Source: Syntrophobacteraceae bacterium (lineage in GTDB: Bacteria; Desulfobacterota; Syntrophobacteria; Syntrophobacterales; Syntrophobacteraceae). Taken from it: a DNA stretch of 37,123 nucleotides. Positions 8,051 to 17,190 of this stretch are shown piece after piece. The notes beneath the pieces are model-generated. The model ran no database searches. It had not been told where the DNA came from and saw only the letters and a list, made by a program, of their open reading frames with translations. Every line of letters starts with the position of its first letter. The first letter of the stretch is position 1. Where the stretch lies: assembly GCA_003165235.1 (NCBI GenBank), contig PLSV01000337.1, positions 1 to 37,123 on the forward strand, written 5' to 3'. The translations under genes were made by a program, and so were the position numbers.

Positions 8051-9286
8051 TCACTCGCTCTCTTCAGGCGCCCGGATAGTCCGGAAACTGCGGTAAAGCA
8101 GAAGGTCGTAGACTATTTTAAGGCTGCCGCTGATGAAAAAGGGAATGCTCGCAAGCGCTGCGCTGGCCAGCAACGGTCCTGCGAATACCGGCGAGAGGGA
8201 GGCGCCGACCGTTCTGGCGACTCCGGTGATGCCGGCGGCGGCCGAGCGTTCATCGGGTTCCACCACAGCCATGACATACGACTGCCGGGTTGGCACATCC
8301 ATCTGCGAGATGCTGAAACGCAGCAAGAGCACGGTGATCGCCAGAGGCAGATTCGGCATGAGCGGAACCAGCATGAGAAGGACGTTCGAAGGAATATGGG
8401 TAAAGACCATCGTTTTGACGAGTCCTATCTTGGATGCGATCCAGGAGGCCGACAGAGACGATGCTCCCGCGAGAATGTTCGCCCCGAAAAAGATGCCGCC
8501 CAGCACGGCAGGCTGAACCCCGAAACGCTTGTAGAACCAGTAGGCCAAGATGCTTTGCAGAATGAAGCCGCCCGCAAACGCATCTAGTGAAAACAGCGCC
8601 GAAAGTTTGAACACGATGCTCTGGGACCGATGAAGGCCAAAGCGCTTCCTGAACTCGGACGGAACTTCGCGCGAGCCTTCCCCGGGGACCTCGACAAGGG
8701 GGGAAAGCACGCAAAAAAGGGCGGCCAGCAAAATACCGATGACGGCATAGCCGACGATTATAATGCGGTAGCTTGCAACAGGAGTTATATGCGCATTCTC
8801 TAAGAGCTGGACCAGTATTCCGGCAGCAAAGGCGCCGAGCGCGGTGGTGAACAAACCGGCCAGGTTATACCAGGCGAAGATGTTAGTGCGTTTTTCATCT
8901 GGAATGATGCTTGACAGCGCTGATTGTTCGATGGACAGAAACGGACCGACCTCATATCCGCTGGGACTTATCACACCGATAATCGCTGCAATCAGCAGGA
9001 CCGCAAAATTTGAAGTCACGGCAAATAGAGTCCCTCCAAAAACCATAAGGCCCGCTCCGGCCAGAAGCATCCGCCGCCTGCCGGCACGATCGGCCCTTGT
9101 CGTAAGCCAAAGGGAGATAATCGTATCCCCGAGAAGAGTAAGGGTCAATAAAAGGCCTATTTGCGCATCGCTGAGGCCTATTTGCGCCAGGTAGATCAAT
9201 AGTATGACGGAAAGAGAACCATATGCGAATAAGCGCAACATGCGGGTAATAAACAGGATGCAGCCATCTTTGGATAGTATCGCCAT
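8051..9286 (-). CDS. MFS transporter
   Basis: Inner-membrane major facilitator superfamily permease, 411 residues with about 12 predicted membrane segments. Loop 2-3 carries the MFS motif A pattern (RADRAGRRRML, with D66, R67, G69, R70 and R71). The first helix pair (LIYLAQIGLSDAQIGLLLTL) and a central acidic/basic cytoplasmic loop near residues 195-220 fit the family. It resembles multidrug or small-metabolite efflux members, but the substrate is not readable. The start codon is the ATG at 9286, with a weak GGGGAT site upstream. Its 3' end faces the kinase remnant 12 bases away. It is preceded by malic enzyme on the same strand, with a gap of about 115 bases, so co-transcription is possible but unproven. 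Confidence 0.85.
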   Translation of the reverse strand: MAILSKDGCILFITRMLRLFAYGSLSVILLIYLAQIGLSDAQIGLLLTLTLLGDTIISLWLTTRADRAGRRRMLLAGAGLMVFGGTLFAVTSNFAVLLIAAIIGVISPSGYEVGPFLSIEQSALSSIIPDEKRTNIFAWYNLAGLFTTALGAFAAGILVQLLENAHITPVASYRIIIVGYAVIGILLAALFCVLSPLVEVPGEGSREVPSEFRKRFGLHRSQSIVFKLSALFSLDAFAGGFILQSILAYWFYKRFGVQPAVLGGIFFGANILAGASSLSASWIASKIGLVKTMVFTHIPSNVLLMLVPLMPNLPLAITVLLLRFSISQMDVPTRQSYVMAVVEPDERSAAAGITGVARTVGASLSPVFAGPLLASAALASIPFFISGSLKIVYDLLLYRSFRTIRAPEESE

Positions 9287-9400
9287 ATTTCGATCCCCGG
9301 CCCTTCATCCTGCTTATAAATGTTCCGGTCTCTTAAGATTCTTTTCCGGTCAGTCTGAGAGTTTATCTGTCACATTGCTAAACTGCGCATAAACTCAATA

Positions 9401-11109
9401 CTAAATGAGCGAGCAGTATTTGGGCCTGTAAACGTGGCCCCGAATGAGCGCCTCCAGGTCCGACGGCCGTTCGACCCGAGCAAGCTTGTTCTCAAATACG
9501 ACCTTCGCCACCCTTGCGGCCGTTTTCACCTCGGTCTCAAGGATATTCGACTGCGGTGGGTACAGGAGTCCATGATCGAGTTGGTCCATGGTCATCTGGT
9601 CTGCAACGGCCCTGGCGGATTCTACGAACATCTCATCAGTGACCCGCCTGGCCTGTGTCGCGTAGATCGCCATCCCCACAGCGGGGAAGACATACAAGTT
9701 GTTCGCCTGGGCAGGCAACAGGGTCCTCTGCCCATACCGAACCGGCGGGAACTGCACACCGGCGGCGTAAATCGCCTTGCCTTCCGACCAGTTGTAGGCT
9801 TGCTCGGCAGTGCACTCTGCGTGGTCTGTGGGGTTGGACAGGGCGAAGATAATCGGACGTTCATTGATTTGGCGCATAGCCTCCACCACCTGTTGAGTGA
9901 AAGCCCTGCCTATGGTGCTAACCCCGATAATGGCGTTTGGCCTGAGCGAGCGTATCGCGGTCGCAAAGTCCTTCGTCGGCGCCTGAGGATGGGCGTAAGG
10001 CATTTGAAAATCGAAGAGGTCCCTGCGACTCGCCTCAAGCAGTCCGTTCACATCGAACAGTGAAATTTGGGCCTGTGCTTCTTTCAGCGAGACTCCTTCC
10101 AGAGTCATGGCTGAGACGATCAGGTTCGCTATTCCAATGCCGGCAGAACCAGCTCCAAGGAAAAGGATGCGTTGATCTTTGAGTTTTCCTCCGGTGATTT
10201 TCAATGCACTGAAGAACCCTGCCAGGGCGATCCCTGCCGTGCCTTGAATGTCATCATTGTAGCAGCACACCCGGTCTCGATACCGGGCGAGCAGGCGGAC
10301 GGCGTCGCTGCCAGTCCAGTCCTCAAAATGAATGCAGCAAAGAGGGAAAACTTCCTGCACAGCGTCCACGAACTCGTCAACAAAGGAGTAAAGCTCTTCC
10401 GCCGAAGGCCTCGGGCGGCGCAGTCCCACGTATAGTGGGTCATGAAGCAATGTCTCGTTGTTCGTCCCTGCGTCCAGATACATGGGTAGAAGGCCATGGG
10501 GAGGCACACCTGCCGCTGCGGTGTAGAGCTGGAGCTTGCCGATGGGGATGCCCATGCCGTTAGCGCCCAAATCGCCCAGTCCCAGAATCCGGCCGCCGTT
10601 CGTCACGCAGATGAAGCGCACATCTTTGACCGGCCAGTTTTGGAGTATCTCCTTCACACGGCCTTTGCGGGTGATGGATAAATACATCCCTCTGGGACGA
10701 CGGAAAATGTGGCCGAACTTCAGGCATGCCTCGCCAATTGTGGGGTCGTACACAATGGGCAGGAAGCGGGCCGGGTCTGACATCAGGACCCGGTAGAACA
10801 GCGTCTCATCGTTGTCCAGCAGGTTCACAAGGTAAATGTAGCGATCGAGGTCGGTAGTTTTGTGTCCAAGCTGGAGCATCACCCGGCGTAACTGGATGTC
10901 CTCGGTCTCAGTCACTTCAGGGACCAGCCCCACGATGCCGAGCGACTCTCGCTCTGCATCTGTGAAAGCAGTCGATTTGTTAAGAGCCGGGTCACGAAGG
11001 ATCTCGACGCCGCGCTTTTTTTGAGGATTTTGATTCTGTGTCGTGTCTTGCCTCCCGGCGCTTCAAGCAGGGTTTTCGGAGAACGATTTTCCCGCGTGTA
11101 CTTATTCAT
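9401..11109 (-). pseudogene. maeA: NAD-type malic enzyme, frameshifted in an A7 run
   Basis: Malate to pyruvate plus CO2, NAD-dependent by family resemblance (SfcA/MaeA type). The long frame (GTG at 10933 to 9401) holds the NAD-binding domain (RILFLGAGSAGIGIANLIV), the metal/substrate region (HFEDWTGSDAVRLL) and the CYNDDIQGTAG signature. Family homology continues upstream of 10933 in the same frame (KRGVEILRDPALNKSTAFTD), but no start codon exists there. The ATG at 11109, overlapping the fumarase stop as ATGA, opens a different frame ([12 protein letters not shown]) that would join the homologous frame if the A7 run at 11016-11022 (minus strand) had one more A. The joined product would be 569 residues, normal for the family. 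It is either a true frameshift mutation, slippage at the run, or a base-calling error; the rest looks intact. Confidence 0.85.
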
Positions 11110-12509
11110 CGGCCGGCCACATACGGACGGACCATCTTTTTGGGATCGACGATCCGGTCGTAGTCGGCCTCACTTACGTAGCCGAGCTTTAGCGCCGCCT
11201 CCTTCAGTGTCATATCATGGTCGTTTGCGTAGTGGGCGATCTCTGAGGCTTTATCGTAGCCGATCGCTGGAGACAGGGCCGTGCCCAACATCAGCGACTG
11301 TTGGACAAAGCGATCGATCTGCTTCAGGTTCGGTTCCGTTCCTTCAACCAGAAATGTCCGGAAGTTGCGGCAGCCGTCGGTGAGAATGCGGACCGACTGC
11401 ATGACGTTGGCTATAATAAGCGGCTTGTAGACGTTCATCTCCAGATAGCCTGAGGCCCCGCCGAAGCCCACGGCGACGTCATTAGACATGACCTGCACCG
11501 CGATCATGGTCAGCGCCTCGCATTGCGTCGGATTCACCTTACCGGGCATGAACGAAGAGCCCGGTTCGTTCTCAGGGATTTTCAGCTCGTGAAAACCGCA
11601 CCGTGGCCCGCAGCTCAGCAGACGGATGTCGTTTGCAATTTTATAAAGGGAAACGGCCAGGCTGCGCAGCCCGCCGGAGAGCCTTACCAGAGCGTCGTGG
11701 GCGCCCTGTACGGCAAATTTGTTGGCCGCGCTTACGAATGGCAACCCTGTCAGGCGTGCAATCCCGGCAACGGCGTCTTCGGCGAATCCGGGCGCGGCAT
11801 TGAGCCCGGTTCCCACTGCCGTGCCGCCAAGGGCAAGATTCCAGACGCCTGTAAGGCTGTCCCCGACATGCTGAAGGCCCTCGTCCAGCATAGCGGCATA
11901 ACCTGACCACTCCTGGCCGAGGGTCAGCGGCGTCGCATCCTGCATATGGGTGCGACCTATCTTCACGATGTCTTTCCACAATTCGGCCTTGGCCGCGATG
12001 GCGTCGCGCAACGCCTCTACCGAGGGCGCCAGCCTTTGCCCGGTTCCGATGCCGGCGGCGATGTACATAGCGGATGGAAATGTGTCGTTGGTGGACTGCG
12101 ACATATTCACGTGATCGTTCGGATGGATCGGGGACTTGCTGCCTAGAGGCGTACCGGCTATCTGACAGCATCTATTGGAGATCACTTCATTGACATTCAT
12201 ATTGAACTGAGTGCCGCTGCCTGTCATCCAGACGTGAAGCGGAAACTGATCTCGATGCTTTCCGGCCAGAATTTCGTCGCAAACCCCGGCAATCAAATCC
12301 GTTTGTTGCTTTGTAAGCCTGCCGCCACTCTCATTAGCGAATGCCACAGCTTTCTTCAAAATAGCATAGGCGTCTATCAGCTCGCGCGGCATCAGGTCGT
12401 CGCCGATGCTAAAGTGCTGGAGCGAACGCTGTGTCTGCGCACCCCACAGCTTGTCGGCTGGCACCCGCACCTCCCCCAGGCTATCCGTCTCGGTACGAAA
12501 CTCATTCAT
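11106..12509 (-). CDS. fumC: Fumarate hydratase class II
   Basis: Cytoplasmic, iron-independent fumarase (fumarate + water to malate), 467 residues, the usual length. Family features in order are the substrate region [14 protein letters not shown], the [20 protein letters not shown] stretch, the catalytic His region [18 protein letters not shown] and the superfamily signature [15 protein letters not shown]. The ATG at 12509 is chosen because AAGGGGA lies just upstream and [14 protein letters not shown] is the typical N-terminus; in-frame ATGs farther upstream add only a basic tail. Its TGA overlaps the malic enzyme ATG, so the pair forms a coupled fumarate-malate-pyruvate module, useful in fumarate- or propionate-using anaerobes (inference). 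Confidence 0.95.
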   Translation of the reverse strand: MNEFRTETDSLGEVRVPADKLWGAQTQRSLQHFSIGDDLMPRELIDAYAILKKAVAFANESGGRLTKQQTDLIAGVCDEILAGKHRDQFPLHVWMTGSGTQFNMNVNEVISNRCCQIAGTPLGSKSPIHPNDHVNMSQSTNDTFPSAMYIAAGIGTGQRLAPSVEALRDAIAAKAELWKDIVKIGRTHMQDATPLTLGQEWSGYAAMLDEGLQHVGDSLTGVWNLALGGTAVGTGLNAAPGFAEDAVAGIARLTGLPFVSAANKFAVQGAHDALVRLSGGLRSLAVSLYKIANDIRLLSCGPRCGFHELKIPENEPGSSFMPGKVNPTQCEALTMIAVQVMSNDVAVGFGGASGYLEMNVYKPLIIANVMQSVRILTDGCRNFRTFLVEGTEPNLKQIDRFVQQSLMLGTALSPAIGYDKASEIAHYANDHDMTLKEAALKLGYVSEADYDRIVDPKKMVRPYVAGR

Positions 12510-13022
12510 GGTCTTCCCCTTACCTTTCCCAATTCGCGATAGCGCCACCGCCATCGCCATAGCAGCTCTTCTTTTCCTTCACTGCACTCAGTTCTTTCCT
12601 TACGCCCCTTTTTTCGACTCAATCCTTACCATTGCACTAAGCACTCCGTGTTGGAAGATCAACTTAAAGGCCAAAGCCCCGGTAAGGAAAGAATACTGCG
12701 ATAATTACCAGTTCGGTATCAAGAGGATGCGTCAGCTTTTCACAAGGAAGATTCCGCCGGGCGCCTCGGCAGTTGCCCCATATTCGCAATTACGTGACGA
12801 GAGAACTCCTTCGGATTTAATAAATATTGGTTCCGTAAGAGATCGCGCTCCGCCGAATGACGACTGAATGAGGACCGTAAGGAGACCAAGGGCTATCGTC
12901 AAGCATTCTTGCGTCCCTGAATCCGTGATTTCAAATTGATTTTGAATAGACGTTTGAGCAGAATTAGTTCCCGGACTAATGCCGGTTTGCGCTTGAAACG
13001 ACACCGGCAGCTTGCTGCAGCG
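12510..13022. other. Intergenic region upstream of fumC
   Basis: About 510 bases between the fumarase start and the end of the permease gene, both on the minus strand. It must contain the fumC promoter, but no clear -35/-10 pair stands out. Short open frames on both strands lack ribosome sites and recognisable domains. No hairpin with a T tract was found. Confidence 0.4.
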
Positions 13023-14180
13023 CTATAAAATTGTGGCTTGCGTCCCCCCCTGCGCAGCATTTTCTTCAGGCGGATTTGGAGGAAGTCCCCGGATGTGCTC
13101 GAACTCATGTCGAACGAAGACTACAAGGGGTATGGCCAAAATCAAGCCGGGAATTCCCAGCAGCACCTCACAAAAAATCAGCGCGCCCAGGGAAACGGCC
13201 ATCGGCAGATGCACGATCCCGCCGATTATTTTGGAATTTAGAATGTACTCCAGTTTGTGAACTCCAACCAGCAGGAGCAGGCAGACTAACGTTCCCCCCA
13301 TTCCTGAAGCTACGAACGCATTTATCGTCAGGACGCTGTTCGACATCAGATTTCCCACCACCGGGAAAAGTCCGCAGAAGAAGACCACAAAAATCATCAA
13401 AAATGGATGACGAAGATGCAATGCGAAAACCACAATAGATGAGATCAGGGTGTTGATGATGGCTATAATCACCTGCCCTCCCATGACCCGTCTGAAATAG
13501 ACGTAAAATATTCTCAATCTCATCTGTACAAACTTGAACAAAAAAGTCATAAGGCTGTCCGGATTTCGGGTGAATGCCTGTTCGACCTTCTCGGACTCGA
13601 AGTAGAAAAACAGGTTGATCGCCAGCGCAAAGACGAACTGAATGAACCCTTTATAAAGAGGAGTCAGACTGGTCGCCAGGAACTGCAAAATGCCCGTGCT
13701 GGCCTTTAAAATCGAGGCTTTCAATTCATCGACGTCCACATATGCCGGGAGGTTCCATCTTTGGCTTGCCGCTTTGAGCTCTTTTACAATCTGAATCTGG
13801 AGCTGGTTTGAGAGCTCCGGAAGGTTCTTCAGCATCATCGGAACGACTTTATAAGTAATTAGTATGATGGCCCAAATGACCAGGATGTACAGGACCGAAA
13901 AGAGCACAGCCTTTGGTACGAAGGGGGCGATCTTGTGGACGTCTCTGGTCATGAAATCAGATATGAAGAACAGAAAAAGGAAAGATATTGCGAAAACCAC
14001 CAGATGAGAAAGAGTGAAGGTTACGGCGAGGCCGATCAAAAAAATATAGCCGATGAGATAAGGATGATTTTCAACCATAGTGTTGCGCTGGTTTTCCATC
14101 TTCCCTTCGAGACCGGACTGACTGCGGATGCAATCGACCATGTCGTCCAGCTTGTGCCTTACGCACTCATCCTTTTTCAT
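13023..14180 (-). CDS. AI-2E family (PerM-like) membrane protein
   Basis: Polytopic inner-membrane protein of 385 residues from the AI-2E/UPF0118 family, which includes exporters, Na+/H+ antiporter-like proteins and uncharacterised permeases. The layout fits: two close N-terminal membrane pairs (LIGYIFLIGLAVTFTLSHLV..., then VLFSVLYILVIWAIILI), a long amphipathic region (about 120-200) and a C-terminal cluster with the family loop LRHPFLMIFVVFFCGLFPVVG. The C-terminus ends in a Pro/Gln-rich tail. The start at 14180 is supported by AAAGGGG about eight bases upstream; the in-frame ATG at 14309 lacks a site. It is divergent from the phenylacetate-CoA ligase leader. The substrate is unknown and the family name should not be read as quorum-sensing function. 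Confidence 0.85.
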   Translation of the reverse strand: MKKDECVRHKLDDMVDCIRSQSGLEGKMENQRNTMVENHPYLIGYIFLIGLAVTFTLSHLVVFAISFLFLFFISDFMTRDVHKIAPFVPKAVLFSVLYILVIWAIILITYKVVPMMLKNLPELSNQLQIQIVKELKAASQRWNLPAYVDVDELKASILKASTGILQFLATSLTPLYKGFIQFVFALAINLFFYFESEKVEQAFTRNPDSLMTFLFKFVQMRLRIFYVYFRRVMGGQVIIAIINTLISSIVVFALHLRHPFLMIFVVFFCGLFPVVGNLMSNSVLTINAFVASGMGGTLVCLLLLVGVHKLEYILNSKIIGGIVHLPMAVSLGALIFCEVLLGIPGLILAIPLVVFVRHEFEHIRGLPPNPPEENAAQGGTQATIL

Positions 14181-14360
14181 CCCATCTACCCCTTTGCCGC
14201 TGAATTCGATAAATTGGCGAAAATATAATCCATCACACTTCACATCCGCAACAGCTAAACTCCGTCGCTGCGCTCTACGGCGCCAACTCCCAAAGGGGTC
14301 CGCCACCATTGGAAGCGCACCGACATTATGTCTTCAAAAGTATTTTGTAATTGATTTTAA

Positions 14361-14389
14361 TTGACAATCCGGATCTGATTAGATATTGA
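14361..14389 (+). promoter_or_regulatory. Candidate sigma-70 promoter for the ligase operon
   Basis: A consensus -35 box TTGACA (14361-14366) is followed after 17 bases by TATTGA (14384-14389), a moderate -10. It lies about 35 bases before the leader peptide start, the position expected for an attenuated operon. Confidence 0.5.
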
Positions 14390-14423
14390 TTCGCAGATAA
14401 TTTCAACGGGATTTGAGGAGATT

Positions 14424-14477
14424 ATGCGAAGCAGGTTTTTCCACTTCAGCCTCTTTTTTAGCGGGTTCTCATTTTGA
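14424..14477 (+). CDS. Phenylalanine-rich leader peptide (attenuator)
   Basis: A 17-codon open frame preceded by GAGGAG encodes MRSRFFHFSLFFSGFSF, with seven Phe of 17 residues, including two FF pairs. The TGA at 14475-14477 is followed three bases later by a 12-bp hairpin, and an intrinsic terminator lies 100 bases downstream, in front of phenylacetate-CoA ligase. This matches the plan of pheA/pheST-type transcription attenuation: when charged tRNA-Phe is scarce the ribosome stalls on the Phe codons and the terminator is avoided. The peptide itself probably has no function after synthesis. The evidence is the composition, the ribosome site, and the order promoter-peptide-hairpin-terminator-gene. 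Chance T-richness is possible but unlikely to produce all of these together. Confidence 0.75.
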   Translation: MRSRFFHFSLFFSGFSF

Positions 14478-14609
14478 AAGCCTGCCCGTGGGAGAAAGGT
14501 AGAAGCGATCTGAACTAGAAGATAACAGCCATGGGCGGGCGAAGAGGGACCGGGGCCATGGCTTGCATTTTTCCGGGGCTGTGGATTCCACCAATCCACA
14601 GCCTTTTTT
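14478..14609 (+). promoter_or_regulatory. Attenuator leader RNA of the ligase operon
   Basis: The first hairpin pairs GCCTGCCCGTGG (14480-14491) with CCATGGGCGGGC (14529-14540), 12 bp with two wobbles. An alternative perfect 8-bp hairpin pairs AGCCATGG (14527-14534) with CCATGGCT (14556-14563), excluding the first. A short candidate antiterminator pairs ACAGCC (14525-14530) with GGCTGT (14577-14582), the left arm of the terminator. These mutually exclusive pairings are what attenuation requires. Which of them the stalled ribosome favours cannot be settled by eye. Confidence 0.6.
14577..14609 (+). terminator. Intrinsic terminator in the leader (attenuator)
   Basis: Perfect 11-bp stem GGCTGTGGATT / AATCCACAGCC (14577-14587 with 14593-14603), a 5-base loop, then TTTTTT. 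It lies 45 bases before the ligase start and after no complete large gene on this strand, so it makes sense only as a conditional leader terminator. Confidence 0.85.
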
Positions 14610-14654
14610 ATTACCCGCCTTCAGGGTATTCTCAGTAGCAGGAGGAGTCCGGGG

Positions 14655-15956
14655 ATGGTTTATGACATTGAATTCGAAACACTGCCCAGGGAGGCGATCG
14701 AGGCTCTTCAACTACGCCGCCTCAAAGAAACTGTGGAAAGGGTTTACGCCACGGTTCCCTTCTACCGCCGCAAATTCGATGAAGCCGCTGTAACGCCGTC
14801 CGACATAAAGAGCCTGGAAGATTTGAAGCGGTTTCCCTTTACGTCCAAACAGGACCTGCGGGACAACTACCCTTACGGGATGTTCGCGGTCCCGATGGAT
14901 AACGTGGTCCGCATTCACGCTTCCTCAGGGACAACCGGGAAATCGACGGTCGTGGGTTACACCGCACGGGACATCCAGACGTGGTCCGAACTGATGGCTC
15001 GATCTCTGGCGGCAGGGGGCGCGACTCGAGGCGACATCATACATAACGCATACGGCTACGGCCTGTTCACGGGCGGACTCGGAGTACACTACGGGGCTGA
15101 AAAGCTGGGCGCATCGGTGATCCCGATATCCGGGGGAAATACCAAGCGCCAGATACTCATCATGAAGGATTTTGGTCCGACGATCCTGACTTGCACGCCC
15201 TCCTACGCCCTTCATCTGGCGGAAGTCGCAGCGGAAATAGGTGTGGACTTCGCCACTCTTAGATTCAAGTCGGGTATTTTCGGCGCCGAACCCTGGTCCG
15301 AAGAGATGAGGACCGAAATTGAGGCGAAACTCCACCTGAACGCTATTGACATATATGGTTTAAGCGAGGTGATCGGACCGGGCGTTTCCATCGAATGCCT
15401 GGAAGCCAAGAACGGGCTGCACATCTTTGAAGATCATTTCATACCCGAGATAATCGATCCGGAAAGCGGCGAAACACTACCCAACGGCGAACAGGGTGAA
15501 CTGGTGTTTACATCGATCACCAAAGAGGCTTTCCCTATCATCCGGTACCGAACACGCGACGTCACATCGCTTAACCGTGAACCCTGTATTTGCGGCCGTA
15601 CTCATGTACGCATGCGAAAGGTGAGCGGCCGCACCGACGACATGCTCATCATCCGCGGAGTGAACGTTTTCCCCTCGCAGATCGAGAGTGTGCTCATGGA
15701 AATGAAGGAGGTCGAACCTCATTATCAGCTCGTAGTCGATCGCCTGGATAACCTCGACACCCTTACGGTCATGGTCGAGGTCGCCGAGTCCTTCTTTTCG
15801 GATGAGGTCCGCATTCTACAGAATATTGAAAAGAAGATCTCAAAGAACATAAAGGAGTTTTTGGGAGTGTCGGCCAAGGTGAAACTGGTGGAACCCAAGA
15901 CAATAGCCCGAAGTGAGGGCAAGGCCCAACGGGTGATCGACAATCGGAAAATTTAG
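14655..15956 (+). CDS. paaK: Phenylacetate-CoA ligase (aryl-CoA ligase)
   Basis: AMP-forming aryl-acid CoA ligase of the PaaK family, 433 residues, the normal length. The AMP/ATP loop is at residues 90-97 (SSGTTGKS). The adenylate motif [10 protein letters not shown] follows at about 235-245, and the C-terminal hinge region near 329-342 ([15 protein letters not shown]). GGAGGAG stands about eight bases before the ATG. It is cytoplasmic and forms phenylacetyl-CoA, or a related aryl- or indole-acetyl-CoA, from acid, ATP and CoA. In anaerobes such ligases serve either aromatic degradation or, with indolepyruvate:ferredoxin oxidoreductase, the making of aromatic amino acids from aryl acetates. 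The Phe-rich attenuator upstream and the ACT gene downstream point to the biosynthetic use (inference). No oxidoreductase gene is in the window. Confidence 0.9.
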   Translation: MVYDIEFETLPREAIEALQLRRLKETVERVYATVPFYRRKFDEAAVTPSDIKSLEDLKRFPFTSKQDLRDNYPYGMFAVPMDNVVRIHASSGTTGKSTVVGYTARDIQTWSELMARSLAAGGATRGDIIHNAYGYGLFTGGLGVHYGAEKLGASVIPISGGNTKRQILIMKDFGPTILTCTPSYALHLAEVAAEIGVDFATLRFKSGIFGAEPWSEEMRTEIEAKLHLNAIDIYGLSEVIGPGVSIECLEAKNGLHIFEDHFIPEIIDPESGETLPNGEQGELVFTSITKEAFPIIRYRTRDVTSLNREPCICGRTHVRMRKVSGRTDDMLIIRGVNVFPSQIESVLMEMKEVEPHYQLVVDRLDNLDTLTVMVEVAESFFSDEVRILQNIEKKISKNIKEFLGVSAKVKLVEPKTIARSEGKAQRVIDNRKI

Positions 15957-16007
15957 TTCGTTTCATAGCAGTGCTGTTAAATAATCTGTCATAAGAGGAG
16001 GATGTCC

Positions 16008-16442
16008 GTGGACCATGTGGAACAGATTTCCGTTTTTCTGGAAAACAAGGCGGGGCGGCTTGCGGAGGTAACCAGGATCCTGACCGAAGCCAATATCAAC
16101 ATTCGGGCGCTCTCACTTGCGGATACTTCCGACTTCGGCATTTTGCGCCTGATCGTAAACAATCACGACAAGGCAAAGGCGGAACTCAAGAAGGCCGGCT
16201 TTGCAGTGGCCAAAACAGAGGTGGCCGCAGTCGAGGTTTCCGACCAGCCGGGCGGGCTTAATCATATCCTGCGCATTCTTAAAAAGGCCAGCGTCAACGT
16301 TGAATACATGTACGCTTTTGTCCAGCAAAGCGGCGCCAACGCAGTGCTCATATTCCGCTTCGACAATCTCGGTGAGGCGCTTAGGATTCTGAAGGACAAC
16401 GATGTGCGGGTCATAACGGGCGAAAAGCTCTACGCAATGTGA
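16008..16442 (+). CDS. Tandem ACT-domain amino-acid-binding protein
   Basis: Small cytoplasmic protein of 144 residues with two ACT domains (about 3-68 and 72-140), each with the beta-alpha-beta-beta-alpha-beta pattern and the Gly turn at the ligand site ([39 protein letters not shown]). ACT pairs bind amino acids, often aromatic or branched-chain, at their interface. The GTG at 16008 is the better start, as AGAGGAGG ends six bases upstream; the ATG at 16002 directly abuts it. It lies 51 bases after phenylacetate-CoA ligase and should share its attenuated transcript. It may sense phenylalanine and modulate the ligase or a partner enzyme; this is inference, as no catalytic domain is attached. 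Confidence 0.88.
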   Translation: MDHVEQISVFLENKAGRLAEVTRILTEANINIRALSLADTSDFGILRLIVNNHDKAKAELKKAGFAVAKTEVAAVEVSDQPGGLNHILRILKKASVNVEYMYAFVQQSGANAVLIFRFDNLGEALRILKDNDVRVITGEKLYAM

Positions 16443-16472
16443 ACGCCGAAAGTAAGGCGGACCTGTACCGGC

Positions 16473-16497
16473 AAGGAATCCACGCAATCGATTCCTT
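16473..16497 (+). terminator. Hairpin after the ACT gene
   Basis: An 8-bp stem AAGGAATC / GATTCCTT with a 9-base loop, 30 bases past the ACT stop. There is no T tract, so termination is uncertain. Confidence 0.35.
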
Positions 16498-16557
16498 CCG
16501 CTCCATATGACGCCGGCGAGTGCGGTGTAAACCGGGTCTTAGAAAAAAGAGCTTGCA

Positions 16558-16791
16558 TCAGGCTGCCAACGGGCGCTGGGTAGGCTCCCGGTTGCACGCG
16601 GCGCAATGCTCCCTTTGTTCGCCTCGGGGGAGTTTGGCGCAGATTTCGTCGGGCGCCTCGATGCTAAACGACGACATCAGCTTCTCCACGCTACCGTGGC
16701 GCTTCGGACAACTAATCGGCTCACCTGCGCTCAAAACCAATTTTTCAAAGGTGTCGCCACATTCTGTGCATCTATATTCATAAAGAGGCAT
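16558..16791 (-). CDS. FmdB-family zinc-ribbon protein
   Basis: A 77-residue protein with the FmdB-type start MPLYEYRCTECGDTFEKL, a putative regulatory zinc ribbon. The first Cys pair is C8 and C11. The second knuckle reads ISCPKRHGSVEKLM, whereas relatives usually have CPKC at this place, so the fourth ligand is Arg (codon cgc, one base from tgc), with His directly after. Two more cysteines (HCAAC) stand near the C-terminus. AGGAAGAG precedes the ATG. It is located between the ACT gene and the PAS kinase and is transcribed towards the former. Its role is unknown; zinc binding may be weakened or use the His. Confidence 0.8.
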   Translation of the reverse strand: MPLYEYRCTECGDTFEKLVLSAGEPISCPKRHGSVEKLMSSFSIEAPDEICAKLPRGEQREHCAACNREPTQRPLAA

Positions 16792-16906
16792 TGTTTCTCT
16801 TCCTGACCTTTCTTGCTTCGTAAAAAAGACTCTCAGACAGTCATCTCAGGGCAAACCCTGCCGGACAAAGCACATGGCGCCCAAACAGGGGATGGTCCCT
16901 GAAATC

Positions 16907-17161
16907 TTACGGACCATCTCTATTAGAGTAAGCATTCCCGGCATTGAATTCCAACAACCGGCCCGGGTCAGGCTTGTCATTGTCGTCAACTGCCAGCCAA
17001 AGCAGCCCGGTTCGCCGAACCATCCAGGGAGCGTCATCTTGCGCGAGTCGCCCCTCTGGCGCCCACCCCGCCTCACGACTATCTTTGAACTCCATCAGGC
17101 TGATTCCTTCCCAACGCCACGAAGTCCCTTGCAAAGTCCCTTTGCAAATCTTACAAGACAT
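16907..17161 (-). CDS. Small hypothetical protein, N-terminal CxxC
   Basis: An 84-codon frame starting MSCKICKGTLQGTSWRWEG, with one CxxC pair and a Trp-rich, acidic body (GLLWLAVDDNDKPDPGRL). I do not recognise a family and see no ribosome site before the ATG. It is listed because it fills an otherwise empty stretch of about 400 bases and lies in the same direction as the FmdB gene. A direct repeat, GGGACTT...GCAAGGGACTT, lies near its start. It may be spurious. Confidence 0.3.
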   Translation of the reverse strand: MSCKICKGTLQGTSWRWEGISLMEFKDSREAGWAPEGRLAQDDAPWMVRRTGLLWLAVDDNDKPDPGRLLEFNAGNAYSNRDGP

Positions 17162-17190
17162 CTGAAGAACGGTTTGCCGCGTGTCCGGAA

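Noticed and set aside
11641-12171. Open frame overlapping fumarase
   Set aside because: Arg-rich shadow of fumC in another frame.
14478-14609. Leader considered as a T-box or metabolite riboswitch
   Set aside because: No T-box consensus (GGGTGG-ACCGCG type) or other known riboswitch core was seen; the Phe-rich peptide explains the arrangement better.
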